Positions 30,031-38,830 of a DNA stretch of 64,000 nt are shown piece after piece (the first letter of the stretch is position 1; each line of letters opens with the position of its first letter). The notes beneath the pieces are model-generated. The model made no database searches, was not told where the DNA came from, and saw only the letters and a list, made by a program, of their open reading frames with translations. A program made the position numbers and the translations under genes. This DNA is from Phycisphaerales bacterium (lineage in GTDB: Bacteria; Planctomycetota; Phycisphaerae; Phycisphaerales; UBA1924), in assembly GCA_020849615.1 (NCBI GenBank), contig JADLFW010000007.1, positions 62,001 to 126,000 on the forward strand. The letters run 5' to 3'.

Positions 30031-30067
30031 ACATTTGCCATTTGGCTATTTGCCATTTGGCCATTTG
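30031..30067. repeat. AT-rich heptamer array, single-sided copy
   Basis: ATTTGCC/ATTTGGC units repeated about five times, just beyond the stop of the ATPase gene (minus strand). Same repeat family as at 31704-31823 and 38706-38825. Confidence 0.85.
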
Positions 30068-30078
30068 ATCCGCCCGGC

Positions 30079-31695
30079 CTAAGCCGGGCGGATCCCCCTG
30101 TACAACTGCTGCACCCGGTCCGACTCCTGCTTCCGCACCTGCTCCAGCACGTGCCGCGGGATCTTCCACTGCTCCTGGTCCTTGGTCGTTCCCGCGCAGT
30201 GCTCCGTCAGGCACCGGTACAGGAACTTGCACGCATCCCGCGGCTGGTGCATCTGGTCCAGGGCCCCCACCACATCCTGCCTCGTCACATCTTCGGCGAA
30301 CAGGTCCAGCAGCGCGATCGACGGCTGCCCTGTCGTCACCGACGGCGTGTGGCACGCCCGCAGCCGGGCCTCGCACAGGTCGTAGAGCATCGGGCCCGTC
30401 CAGTTCAGCCGCTCCACCAGCCCCTGCTTGTCCAGCCGGGCCTCCTGGAAGAACGCCGATGACTCTTTGAACAGCGCGTGCCGCAGCTCGATCGGCAGCA
30501 GCATCTTGACGCCCACTCCCTCCTGCTGCAGGAACTTGTTGTTCAGCATCGGCCACACGAACGCCCGCATCCGGTCGGCATCGCCGCTGATCAGCGTCGG
30601 CTCATCCACGCGGTCGATCACGATGACGATGCCGTGGTACCCGAACGGGCGGAGCACCCCGCGCAGCCGCTGCAGCATCGTGTACCGCGGGTCATCCGAA
30701 TCGGTCAGGGGCATGGATGTGGCATCGCGCACCACCTCATCGAGCTGGCCCGCCGACCTCGCGTACGACGCATCCGACCTCCCGATCACGCGGAGTTGCT
30801 TCCGCAGCCGCCGCCCCAGCCGCCGGTCCGCCAGCACATCCCAGATGAACCGCTTGGCCACCGCCAGCAGGTATAGCAGGATCAGGCCGTAGAACAACCA
30901 CTCCGATGCCTGCCCGTGCAGGCTCTCGGGGACGTAGCGGCGGAAGCTCCACGCGATCGCCACCAGCGCGGGCGGCCCGGCGATCGCGATCCCCGCGCCG
31001 ATCCATCGCCACTTCGGGAGGGCCACACCCAGCCGCCGCCGCAGCGCGCGGGTGCGCAGATCGGCCTCGCCGGGCCGGTCGTACACCGCCTGCAAGAGCA
31101 GCAGATCCCGCTTCACCGACGGCTCCATCCGCCGGGCCACCCGCCCGGCGTCCGGGCCCAGGTCGATGGCCGGGCCCACCTCCCTCGGCCACAGGATCAC
31201 ATCCACCACCCTCGGCACCACCGTGTGCAGCATCGCATCGATGTGGTCGACCAGCCGCATCTTCTGGATCGAGTCCAGCGCCGACTTGCCCCCCACCCGC
31301 GCGTGCAGCCGGTCCAGCGGCCCGTTGTGCTCGTCGTACGCCACCAGCAGCACCCGAGCCCCCGGGTCGGCGCTGTTCCGGGCCGCGATCCGCCCGGCGA
31401 TCTGGAACCGGATCGCCGTCTTCCCGCTCCCCTTCTCACCGAACACGATCGCCGCGCCGGGCCGGTTCAGGTCCCCCACGATCTTCTCGAAGTCCGAGTG
31501 GTACGCCCCGTGGACGCCGTGCACGCCCGCCGCCCCGGACGCCCCCGACGCCCCCGACGCCCCCCCCAGGCGCGCGATCTCCGCCTCCGGGCCATCCCCC
31601 GACATCCGGGCGAACACCGCATCCCCCCGCGCCTCTTCGGCCATGAACGGGTTCTCGCGGATCGACCAGTGTTGGAGAAGGTCGGCGAGGGTCAT
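30079..31695 (-). CDS. Membrane-anchored P-loop ATPase of unknown role
   Basis: A 538-aa protein with Walker A GEKGSGKTA near residue 85 and a Walker B-like GIVIVIDRVDEP near 350. Two membrane segments lie between them (about residues 230-250 and 265-285), so the ATPase halves are on one membrane face. This layout, a P-loop interrupted by a two-helix hairpin, resembles KAP-family P-loop NTPases; the match is by architecture only. An N-terminal low-complexity ASGASGASGAAG stretch is encoded by a GC-rich microsatellite. The start ATG at 31695 is 9 nt from a heptamer array. It converges on the UvrD-like gene, with no obvious functional partner. Confidence 0.75.
   Translation of the reverse strand: MTLADLLQHWSIRENPFMAEEARGDAVFARMSGDGPEAEIARLGGASGASGASGAAGVHGVHGAYHSDFEKIVGDLNRPGAAIVFGEKGSGKTAIRFQIAGRIAARNSADPGARVLLVAYDEHNGPLDRLHARVGGKSALDSIQKMRLVDHIDAMLHTVVPRVVDVILWPREVGPAIDLGPDAGRVARRMEPSVKRDLLLLQAVYDRPGEADLRTRALRRRLGVALPKWRWIGAGIAIAGPPALVAIAWSFRRYVPESLHGQASEWLFYGLILLYLLAVAKRFIWDVLADRRLGRRLRKQLRVIGRSDASYARSAGQLDEVVRDATSMPLTDSDDPRYTMLQRLRGVLRPFGYHGIVIVIDRVDEPTLISGDADRMRAFVWPMLNNKFLQQEGVGVKMLLPIELRHALFKESSAFFQEARLDKQGLVERLNWTGPMLYDLCEARLRACHTPSVTTGQPSIALLDLFAEDVTRQDVVGALDQMHQPRDACKFLYRCLTEHCAGTTKDQEQWKIPRHVLEQVRKQESDRVQQLYRGIRPA
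31530..31563. repeat. GACGCCCCC microsatellite in the ATPase gene
   Basis: Three to four copies of a 9-bp unit encoding the ASGASGASG stretch of the P-loop ATPase. Related in sequence to the repeat at 20917-20944. Confidence 0.75.
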
Positions 31696-31703
31696 GACAA
31701 AGG

Positions 31704-31823
31704 GCCAAATCGCAAATCGCCAAATGGCAAATGAATAGGCCGGGAGCCTCCGGGACCGAGCCGGGCCGTCAACCTTCGTGCAGCATCATTTGCTATTTGG
31801 AAATTTGCCATTTGGAAATTTCA
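31704..31823. repeat. Inverted heptamer-array element between pgm and the ATPase gene
   Basis: Left array 31704-31734 (CCAAATCGCAAATCGCCAAA type) and right array 31786-31823 (ATTTGCTATTTGGAAATTTG type) are in opposite orientation around a ~50-nt GC-rich core. The right array reaches the pgm stop codon and the left lies 9 nt from the ATPase start. The AT-rich content is unlike all surrounding DNA. Confidence 0.85.
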
Positions 31824-33248
31824 ATGCTCAACCCGCTTCCCCAGCTTGGGGGCGACCTGCTCCAGCATCTTCGCCAGGATCTTCTTGTCCCTGGCCTCGA
31901 GGTTCAGCCGCAGCAGGGGCTCCGTGTTGCTCTTGCGCACGTTGCACCACCAGCCTTCTTTGGAAAAACAGTCGATGGTTACACCATCCAGCTCATCCAC
32001 TACGCCCTTGTGCGGGCCGGCCGGGCCGAACGTCTTCTTCAGGTCCGCGAGCGCCGCATCCTTCTCCTCGATCTGGAAGTTGATCTCCCCCGACTGCGCG
32101 TACCTCGCGATCGGCGCGATCAGCTTGCTCAAGGGCTGCCCCGACGAGGCGATCACCGAGAGTGCGATGCCCATCGCGATCGCCCCCGAATCGGCGTTGA
32201 AGTTGTCCCGGAAATAGAAGTGCCCCGAGAGCTCCCCGCCGAAGACGGCGTGCTGCTCCGCCATCGCCGCCTTCATGAACACGTGCCCCACCCGCGAGCG
32301 CACGGGCCGCCCGCCCGCCTTTCGGATGTCCTCCTCCAGCGCCTTGGTCGAACGCAGGTCGTACACGACCGCACTCCCCGGCGCCTTGGCGAGGAAGTGC
32401 TTGGCGAGCTGGCCCGTCAGGTGGTCGCACCCGACCACCTGTCCCTTCTCATCCACCAGCACGCAGCGATCGGCATCGCCGTCGAAGCAGACCCCCAGGT
32501 CGGCCTTCTGCTGCACCACCGCCGCCTGCAGCTGCGCCAGGTTGGCCGCTACCAGCGGGTTGGGCTCGTGCGCGAACACACCCTTGGAGTTGTCGAAGTT
32601 GAGTTCGATGATCGTCAGGCCCGGCACCGGCCCGCCCGGCGCGTTCTTCCCGAACACCTTGGGGATCATCGTCCCCGCCATCCCGTTGCTGGCGTCGATC
32701 ACGACCTTCAGCTTCTTGGATCCCAGGTCCAGGAACGACCGCACGTGCTTGGCATAGGCGGGCCAGAGGTCCCGCTGCTCGACCCTTCCCCCCGCCGGCT
32801 GCAGCGTCAGCTTGTCCACCATCGCCGCGTGCTTGCGCACCTCGGCCAGCCCGGTCGTCTCGCCCACCGGTTTGGCCTGCCGCTTCGACACCTTGAACCC
32901 GTTGTACTGCGGCGGGTTGTGGCTGGCCGTCACCATGACCCCCCCCGCGCAGTCGAGGTGGTTGATCGCGAAGTAGATCATCGAGGTGTCGATCATCCCC
33001 AGGTCGATCACGTGCCCGCCGTGGTCGTTGATCCCCTGGATGAGCGCCTTGGTCAGGGATGGGCTGCTCAGCCGCATGTCCCGGCCCACCACGATGTTGC
33101 GCATCATCGGGCTGGTCTCGCCCGCCGCCTGGGCGTCCCCCAGCAGAAACTTGGAGCACCCAAACCCGATCTGCCAGGCCATGTTGTCGTTCAGTAGGTC
33201 GGGGTACGTCCCCCGGACGTCGTAGGCCTTGAAGACTCGACCCAGCAT
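31821..33248 (-). CDS. Phosphomannomutase/phosphoglucomutase
   Basis: A 475-aa alpha-D-phosphohexomutase that interconverts hexose 1- and 6-phosphates for glycan and nucleotide-sugar synthesis. The N-terminus is MLGRVFKAYDVRGTYPDLL. The catalytic phosphoserine motif is VTASHNPPQYNGFK near residue 105, the Mg2+ loop CFDGDADRC near 265, the sugar-binding GGELSGHF near 345, and the phosphate-binding RKSNTEPLLRLN at the C-terminus. The ATG at 33248 follows SD GAGGAGG by 8 nt and fits the family; nine upstream in-frame codons are not supported. The specificity (Man versus Glc) cannot be set by eye. Confidence 0.94.
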   Translation of the reverse strand: MLGRVFKAYDVRGTYPDLLNDNMAWQIGFGCSKFLLGDAQAAGETSPMMRNIVVGRDMRLSSPSLTKALIQGINDHGGHVIDLGMIDTSMIYFAINHLDCAGGVMVTASHNPPQYNGFKVSKRQAKPVGETTGLAEVRKHAAMVDKLTLQPAGGRVEQRDLWPAYAKHVRSFLDLGSKKLKVVIDASNGMAGTMIPKVFGKNAPGGPVPGLTIIELNFDNSKGVFAHEPNPLVAANLAQLQAAVVQQKADLGVCFDGDADRCVLVDEKGQVVGCDHLTGQLAKHFLAKAPGSAVVYDLRSTKALEEDIRKAGGRPVRSRVGHVFMKAAMAEQHAVFGGELSGHFYFRDNFNADSGAIAMGIALSVIASSGQPLSKLIAPIARYAQSGEINFQIEEKDAALADLKKTFGPAGPHKGVVDELDGVTIDCFSKEGWWCNVRKSNTEPLLRLNLEARDKKILAKMLEQVAPKLGKRVEH

Positions 33249-33401
33249 GCAGAAGACCTCCTCAGCAACCCCCAAACCACGCCGCCGTAGGAGCCGGGGT
33301 CTGATCTCCCGCGGCGGGCTCTAGACTAGCACGATCACCCCCCGCCCGGACGGGGTTCCCGGCCCGGCGGTGCGGTCCAGACCACCCCGCATCCCCCCGC
33401 A

Positions 33402-35663
33402 TCATCCCTGATCGCGCAGGATCCGCGCTTCCAGCCCCTTGGGAAGCGCTGCCAGGAAGACCCTCCCGTACCGCGCGGTCAGGATCCGCGGGTCCAGCAC
33501 CACCACCCGCCCGTGGTCGCTCTTGGAGCGGATCAGCCGCCCGAACCCCTGCTTGAACCGGATCACCGCCCGCGGCAGAGAGTCCTCCCCGAACGGGTCG
33601 CCGCCCCGGGCCTCGATCACCTCGCCCCGGGCCTCGGTCAGCGGCCGGTCGGGGGGGTCGAACGGCAGCTTCGTGATGATCACGTTCCGCAGCCCGCGCC
33701 CCCGGACATCGACCCCCTGCCAGAACGACGCCGCCCCCAGCAGCACCGACCGCTCCGACTCGCGGAACCGCTCCAGGATCTGCGACCTCGGCCCGTCGCG
33801 CCCCTGGGCGAGCACCGGAATCCCCCGCGCCCCCAGCGGTCCCGTGATCCGCGAGGCCACCGCGTTCAGGCTCGCGAAGCTCGTGAACAGCACGAACGCT
33901 CCGCCATCGGTCTCGCCCACGTGGTGCAGGATGCGCTCGGCGAGCTGATCGGTGTAGCTCGACCCCGGGCCGGGCCCGCGCACAGGTGAAGGCCCATCAT
34001 CGGGCACGTACCGCAGCTCGCCGGGCCGGCCCGCCCCCGCGCTGGCGCTGCTCCCCGGCGTGGCGTTCCGCGGGTTCTGGGTCATCAGGTCAACGTACAG
34101 CTCAACCTGCCTGGCGTGGTCGAACGGGCTGCCCAACTGCAGCGTCCGCGCCCCCTCGCACCCCAGCCGCGACAGCACGTGCGCGAACGCCATCTCCGCC
34201 GACTCGGAGGCCTCACCCTGCTTCACCTGCCTCGTCGCCAGCGTCGCGCTCGTCAGCACCACCGACCAGTCCTGCCCGAAGAGCCGGTCCTTCAGCAGCG
34301 GCGCCACCTCGACCGGCGCGCACGCCAGCGTCACCCTGCGGTACCGGGCCTCATCATCCTGCCCGCCCGTCTCGGCCCAGTACGCGCACCCCGGCAGTGA
34401 CTGGTCGAGCAGCATCTCGGCATCATCGGCGATCATCGCGGCCCGCTGCGAGTAGGAGTTCAGCTCGTACTTGTCCGCATCGTTCTTGACCGATTCGCGC
34501 AGCGCCTTGAGCCGCAGCGACAGCTCCCGCATGACGGGCGACAGCACGTTCTCGACCGCCGCCGCGGCCCGGATCCGCAGACCGCTGTTCAGCCCCGGGG
34601 AATAGGACTTCCGCGCTCCCTCTTCCGCCGCGGGCCCGCGCCGCGTCAGGTCCACCAGCGAATCAAAGAACCCCCGGGCCGCCGCGTCGGCCTGCATCAC
34701 CAGCCGGATGGCCCGGTCAACCGTGTCCAGGTCGCCGGTCAGCAGCTGCAGGTGCGGCAGGTACCCCTTGCCGCTGCGCGCGCCGTAGAGCGTGCTGAGC
34801 AGGTGGAACACCCGACCCTCCGCAATCGACAGCCCGAAATGCTCGCTCGCCACATCCTCGACGTTGTGCGCCTCATCCAGGATGACGTGCTGGTACGTCG
34901 GGAGGAACCCCACCTCCTGCGACCGCAGCGCCAGATCCGAGAAGAACAGCGCGTGGTTGCACACCAGGATGTTCGCCGACTCCATCTCGGCCCGGGCCCG
35001 CTGGTAGAAGCACTCGCGGTAGCTGGGGCACTTGCGCCCCATGCAGTTGCCCGAATCCGATTCCACCTTGTCCCACACGCCGGGCCGCTCCAGCGGCGGC
35101 AGCGTCGAGAGCGTCCCGTCGGTCGTCTCCAGCGCCCAATCCTCGATCGCGTGCAGGCTCCGCCGGGCCGCCGCATCCGAGAGCAGCTTGTCCTGCCGCT
35201 GCGAGGCCAGCCGCAGACGCCGGATGCTCACGTAGTTCCCGCGCCCCTTCACCAGCACCGCCTTGATGACGGGCCTGGGCGCAAGCGCCTCGCCACCGGG
35301 CGCGCTGTGCTCCTCCTCCGGATCCGGACGGGCCGAGACCGACAGCGGCACGGTCTCGGGCGCCAGCAGCGACCTCAGGAACGGGATGTCCTTCTGGATC
35401 AGCTGCTCCTGCAGCGAGATCGTGTTGGTCGCGATCACCACCCGCTCGCCGCGCTCCAGCGCTCGCAACATCGCCGGCACCAGGTAGGCGAACGACTTGC
35501 CGACCCCCGTCCCCGCCTCGACGACCAGGTGGGACCGCGTCTCCATGGCGGTTGCAACCGCCTCGGCCATCTCGATCTGCTCGGGCCGGGACTCGAAGGA
35601 CGGGCCGAGCGCCCGCGCCACCGGGCCGCTCTCCGACAGAACCTGTCGAACATCCATCGCCAT
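33402..35663 (-). CDS. dinG: DinG-like superfamily 2 DNA helicase (XPD-type)
   Basis: A 753-aa 5'-3' helicase. Walker A is VVEAGTGVGKSFAYLVPAM near residue 50, and DEAH is in VILDEAHNVEDVASEHFG near 265. Between them CMGRKCPSYRECFYQRAR and a later cysteine (ILVCNH) fit the four-cysteine [4Fe-4S] cluster of the DinG/XPD group. C-terminal motifs include LGAASFWQGVDVRG, VIITKLPFDPPDRP and RFKQGFGRLIRSKSDHG. Such enzymes resolve R-loops and G-quadruplexes. The ATG at 35663 is used; an ATG two codons later is also possible. Confidence 0.92.
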   Translation of the reverse strand: MAMDVRQVLSESGPVARALGPSFESRPEQIEMAEAVATAMETRSHLVVEAGTGVGKSFAYLVPAMLRALERGERVVIATNTISLQEQLIQKDIPFLRSLLAPETVPLSVSARPDPEEEHSAPGGEALAPRPVIKAVLVKGRGNYVSIRRLRLASQRQDKLLSDAAARRSLHAIEDWALETTDGTLSTLPPLERPGVWDKVESDSGNCMGRKCPSYRECFYQRARAEMESANILVCNHALFFSDLALRSQEVGFLPTYQHVILDEAHNVEDVASEHFGLSIAEGRVFHLLSTLYGARSGKGYLPHLQLLTGDLDTVDRAIRLVMQADAAARGFFDSLVDLTRRGPAAEEGARKSYSPGLNSGLRIRAAAAVENVLSPVMRELSLRLKALRESVKNDADKYELNSYSQRAAMIADDAEMLLDQSLPGCAYWAETGGQDDEARYRRVTLACAPVEVAPLLKDRLFGQDWSVVLTSATLATRQVKQGEASESAEMAFAHVLSRLGCEGARTLQLGSPFDHARQVELYVDLMTQNPRNATPGSSASAGAGRPGELRYVPDDGPSPVRGPGPGSSYTDQLAERILHHVGETDGGAFVLFTSFASLNAVASRITGPLGARGIPVLAQGRDGPRSQILERFRESERSVLLGAASFWQGVDVRGRGLRNVIITKLPFDPPDRPLTEARGEVIEARGGDPFGEDSLPRAVIRFKQGFGRLIRSKSDHGRVVVLDPRILTARYGRVFLAALPKGLEARILRDQG

Positions 35664-35738
35664 CGCTGCACAAGCATAGCGAACACTGCCCGAACACGCG
35701 TGCCCGCTTCCGCAGAGTTGCCGGGCCGCGATTCCGCC

Positions 35739-36455
35739 TCAGGCGGCCTGCCGCCGGTCGTGGCGGACCGCCACCTCAACCGCCCCGCGGTAGATGAGGT
35801 ACCCGATGAACATGATCGCGATCGACAGCGCGGTGTGCCACGGGCGCACACCCTCGGGCTCGCGGGTCGCTTCCGACGCCGAAAACGCGATCACATCCCA
35901 CACCGTGTGCACACCCGCGCCCGCCGCCCACATGACCGGGACCAGCAGCCATCCCCGCCGCCACCGGGCCGCCACCGCCCCGACGCCCGCACAGGTGATG
36001 CCGCCCATGACAAGATGCCCGAACAGCCGCACGGGCTCCGTCAGCGGGAACGGCTCGAGCCGCTGGTGCATGAAGAACGCGATCGACTCCTCGACCGCCG
36101 CCCCCAGCCCGACCAGCGAACCGTACATGAGGCCATCGACCGCCTCGTTGAAGTGCGACCGGAAGAGGATGAACAGGATACCCACCGCGGCGAGCTTGCT
36201 GATCTCCTCGGTCAGCCCGGCGAGCGCTGCGTACTGCAGCGTCGTCAGGTCGGCCTCGTTGAGCCGGTAGACAGCGGGGATCACGGCGTTCTGGAATCGG
36301 CCCGACAGCCACATCGTCAGGGCGCCGAAGATGCCGGCGGAGATGATGGCGAGCCACGGCTCGCGGGGGAGCAGATCGTGCCGGCGCACCAGCCAGATGA
36401 ACAGCACACCGCAGGCGATCAGCATCGAGTAGAGGATCACCGCGTGCACGAGCAT
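35739..36455 (-). CDS. PrsW-family intramembrane protease homologue
   Basis: A 238-aa protein with about seven membrane segments. It carries the PrsW-type motifs: LTEEISKLAAV (EExxK) near residue 80, AVEESIAFF near 117 and a histidine in GAGVHTVWD near 195. PrsW of Bacillus cleaves an anti-sigma factor in the membrane; the target here is unknown. The ATG at 36455 is chosen because the frame upstream is a short unsupported extension. It sits between dinG and rsmG on the same strand. Confidence 0.8.
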   Translation of the reverse strand: MLVHAVILYSMLIACGVLFIWLVRRHDLLPREPWLAIISAGIFGALTMWLSGRFQNAVIPAVYRLNEADLTTLQYAALAGLTEEISKLAAVGILFILFRSHFNEAVDGLMYGSLVGLGAAVEESIAFFMHQRLEPFPLTEPVRLFGHLVMGGITCAGVGAVAARWRRGWLLVPVMWAAGAGVHTVWDVIAFSASEATREPEGVRPWHTALSIAIMFIGYLIYRGAVEVAVRHDRRQAA

Positions 36456-36505
36456 GGCCCACAAGATACCACGCCGCCCGCACGGAGCACCAGGCTCGCA
36501 TTGAA

Positions 36506-37477
36506 TCACACGCCCAGCGGCTTGCGCTTGGGCTCGCCATCGGGCCGCGGGTACATCTTCGGCGTGGCGCTCGACTTCTCCAGGATCACGATCCGCCCCG
36601 TCGGCGTCTCCACCGTCGCGGCGTGCACCACCTTCAGCAGGTGCAGCGCGGGCCCGGCCTGGGCAAGTTCCTCCTCGGCCTTCTGGCCCTTGATGAGCGC
36701 CACCCGCCCGCCGATCTTGACGAACGGCACCGTGAGCTCCGCGATGGTCGCCATCGGCCCGACGGCCCGGGCCACGGCGAGGTCGTAGGCCTCGCGCAGG
36801 CCGCCTTCGCGGGTGGTGATGCCGCCGGCGCTCACCTTGTCACCCCGGTCGTGGCCCGCGCGTTCAGCGCGTTCCTGGGCGATGCGGACGTTGGCCAGGC
36901 CCAGCTTCTCGACGGCTCGGCGGAGGAACTCGGCCTTCTTACCTGTGGCTTCGAGCAGCGTGAAGCGCAGCTGCGGGGAGCAGATCGCCAGCGGCAGGCC
37001 CGGCAGTCCGCCGCCCGAGCCCACATCGATCACGCGCCCGCCCTCGGGGAGCTCGGCGAGCACCGGCAGCAGCGTCAGCGAGTCGAAGATGTGCCGCATC
37101 CACGCCTCGCCCACATCCTTCACCGCCGTGAGGTTGAAGGCCTCGTTGGCCTTCATCAGCATCGAGAGGTAGTGCCCCAGCCGCTCGGTGTCCCCGGGCT
37201 CAAACTCGATCCCGAAGGAGCCCGCGAGGTCGATGAAATCCTCTGTCGGCTTCGCGGGCGCGACGTTCAGGTCCAGTTCCACTTCGCGCACGGTCGGCGG
37301 GATGGGCGCGGGCCGGGGCAGCTGAAGCCCGGGCCGCCGCGGGCGATCACCGGGCGGACGGTTCCCTCGCGCCGGCCCGACGGTCGGCTTGGGCGGTGGG
37401 CCACCGGGCCGGCCCGGCCCGCGAACCGGCCGCACGCCCTTGCCTCCACGACCTCGCTGTCCGCCCGGCTTATTCAT
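36506..37477 (-). CDS. rsmG: 16S rRNA (guanine527-N7)-methyltransferase RsmG, N-terminally extended
   Basis: SAM-dependent methyltransferase of G527 in 16S rRNA. The core begins near residue 75 (FIDLAGSFGIEFEPGDTERL) and includes FNLTAVKD, the SAM-binding VIDVGSGGGLPGLPLAI and RAVGPMATIAEL. About 65-70 extra N-terminal residues rich in Gly, Arg and Pro (GGQRGRGGKGVRPVRGPGRP) make it 323 aa against a usual ~210. The ATG at 37477 overlaps the rodA stop (ATGAATAA), which supports translation from this start. A GTG near residue 62 would give a shorter protein. Confidence 0.92.
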   Translation of the reverse strand: MNKPGGQRGRGGKGVRPVRGPGRPGGPPPKPTVGPARGNRPPGDRPRRPGLQLPRPAPIPPTVREVELDLNVAPAKPTEDFIDLAGSFGIEFEPGDTERLGHYLSMLMKANEAFNLTAVKDVGEAWMRHIFDSLTLLPVLAELPEGGRVIDVGSGGGLPGLPLAICSPQLRFTLLEATGKKAEFLRRAVEKLGLANVRIAQERAERAGHDRGDKVSAGGITTREGGLREAYDLAVARAVGPMATIAELTVPFVKIGGRVALIKGQKAEEELAQAGPALHLLKVVHAATVETPTGRIVILEKSSATPKMYPRPDGEPKRKPLGV

Positions 37478-38702
37478 CGCTGTCGTTCCCGAACTCGAAG
37501 GAATCCTTGTGCAGGGTACGCGGCCGGCGCATGGCGACGTTCATGATCAACCCGGTCATGATCCACACGCTCACCAGGCTCGACCCGCCGTAGCTCACGT
37601 ACGGCATCGTCACCCCGATGATCGGCAGCAGCCCGACGTTCATCCCGATGTTCACGAACGCCTGCCCGGCGATGAAGGCCGCGAGCCCCACCACCATCAG
37701 CCGGGCGAACGGGTCGCGGGTGATCGCCGCCGTGATGAACGCCCCCGCCAACCACACGATGTACAGCCCGAACACCACCAGCCCGCCCAGGAACCCGAAG
37801 CGGTTGATGATCACCGCGAAGATCATGTCGTTATGACGCTCGGGGAGGCGGTTGTAGTAGACCAGCGCCCGGGAGTGCGGGTCCGACAGCCCGGCGGCCC
37901 CGCCCGCGCCCACCAGCGTCTGCGCCGTGAAGCTCTGGTAGTTCAGGTCCTGGGCCGCCGAGCGATCCCCTTCGATCTGCTGGAAGAGCGCGATGATCCG
38001 CTGCTGCTGGTGCGGGCGCAGCAGCGGGAACGCCGCCGGCGCCGCCATCGCCGCGATCAGCACGATCACCGCCAGGTGCTTGAGCTTCGCCCCCGCCGCC
38101 ACCAGCACCGCGAAGAGCGCCGGGATGAACAGCGACGCCGTCCCGAGGTCGGGCTGCAGCGTGATCAGCGCCACCGGGATGAACGCGATCAGCGCGGGCG
38201 GCAGCAGCCCCAGGAACCGCCGGTAGTTGTCGCGGTAGCGCAGGTACCTCGCCAGCACCAGCACGAACCCGATCTTGGCCAGCTCCGAGGGCTGGAAGTC
38301 CGTGAACCCCAGGTTGATCCAGCTCCGCGCCCCGTTCCTCGGCTTCACCAGCCACGACGGGACCACCGGGATCAGCACGAACACCAGCAGCGCGATCATC
38401 AGGGCCAGCAGCGGCGCCGAGATGATCGACAGCACGCGGTACCGCGGCAGCACCGCCAGCCCCCCCGCCGCGATCGCGATCGCCAGCAGCACGAGCTGCT
38501 TGGTCGCGGTCGGGCCCGGCTTGAGGCCCGGCAGCGGAGTCAGCGTCTGCGCCACATCGATCGCGTACACCCCAAGCAGAGAGAGCGCCAGCGAGGCCGC
38601 CACCGTCAGCCACGCCGCGTTGGCGATGTGCAGCCGCGACCACACCCCCCGCCGGGCGGGCGCCAGCCCCAGAGACTGTTGCAGCGGTCGGAGCAGGGGC
38701 AA
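37470..38702 (-). CDS. rodA: Rod shape-determining peptidoglycan glycosyltransferase RodA
   Basis: A 410-aa SEDS-family membrane protein with about 10 hydrophobic segments that polymerises lipid II together with PBP2. Motifs are GARSWINLGFTDFQPSELAKI, RYLRYRDNYRRFLGLL, ITLQPDLGTASLFIPA with the catalytic Asp, NRLPERHNDMIFAVI and the C-terminal LPIIGVTMPYVSYGGSSL. The start is uncertain: the TTG at 38702 is only about 4 nt from a GAGG, and a CTG two codons later is better spaced. It follows mrdA on the same strand, the usual partner order, with a heptamer element between. Confidence 0.93.
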   Translation of the reverse strand: MPLLRPLQQSLGLAPARRGVWSRLHIANAAWLTVAASLALSLLGVYAIDVAQTLTPLPGLKPGPTATKQLVLLAIAIAAGGLAVLPRYRVLSIISAPLLALMIALLVFVLIPVVPSWLVKPRNGARSWINLGFTDFQPSELAKIGFVLVLARYLRYRDNYRRFLGLLPPALIAFIPVALITLQPDLGTASLFIPALFAVLVAAGAKLKHLAVIVLIAAMAAPAAFPLLRPHQQQRIIALFQQIEGDRSAAQDLNYQSFTAQTLVGAGGAAGLSDPHSRALVYYNRLPERHNDMIFAVIINRFGFLGGLVVFGLYIVWLAGAFITAAITRDPFARLMVVGLAAFIAGQAFVNIGMNVGLLPIIGVTMPYVSYGGSSLVSVWIMTGLIMNVAMRRPRTLHKDSFEFGNDSDE

Positions 38703-38705
38703 TCC

Positions 38706-38825
38706 TCAAATGGCCAAATAGCAAATTTCCAAATCGCAAATGAAGGCACTCGAGGCCCGTGACCGCCAATCCCAACACGGTCCCCCGGGCCGCAACATTT
38801 GCCATTTGGCCATTTGCCATTTGGT
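38706..38825. repeat. Inverted heptamer-array element between mrdA and rodA
   Basis: Left array 38706-38743 (CAAATGGCCAAATAGCAAAT type) and right array 38795-38825 (ATTTGCCATTTGGCCATTTG type) in inverted orientation around a ~50-nt GC-rich core. It runs from 6 nt past the mrdA stop to the rodA start. It matches the 31704-31823 element in layout. Confidence 0.87.
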
Positions 38826-38830
38826 AGTTT

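Noticed and set aside
31704-31823. Heptamer arrays as a CRISPR array
   Set aside because: The unit is 7-8 bp with no unique spacers of regular length and no cas genes nearby.
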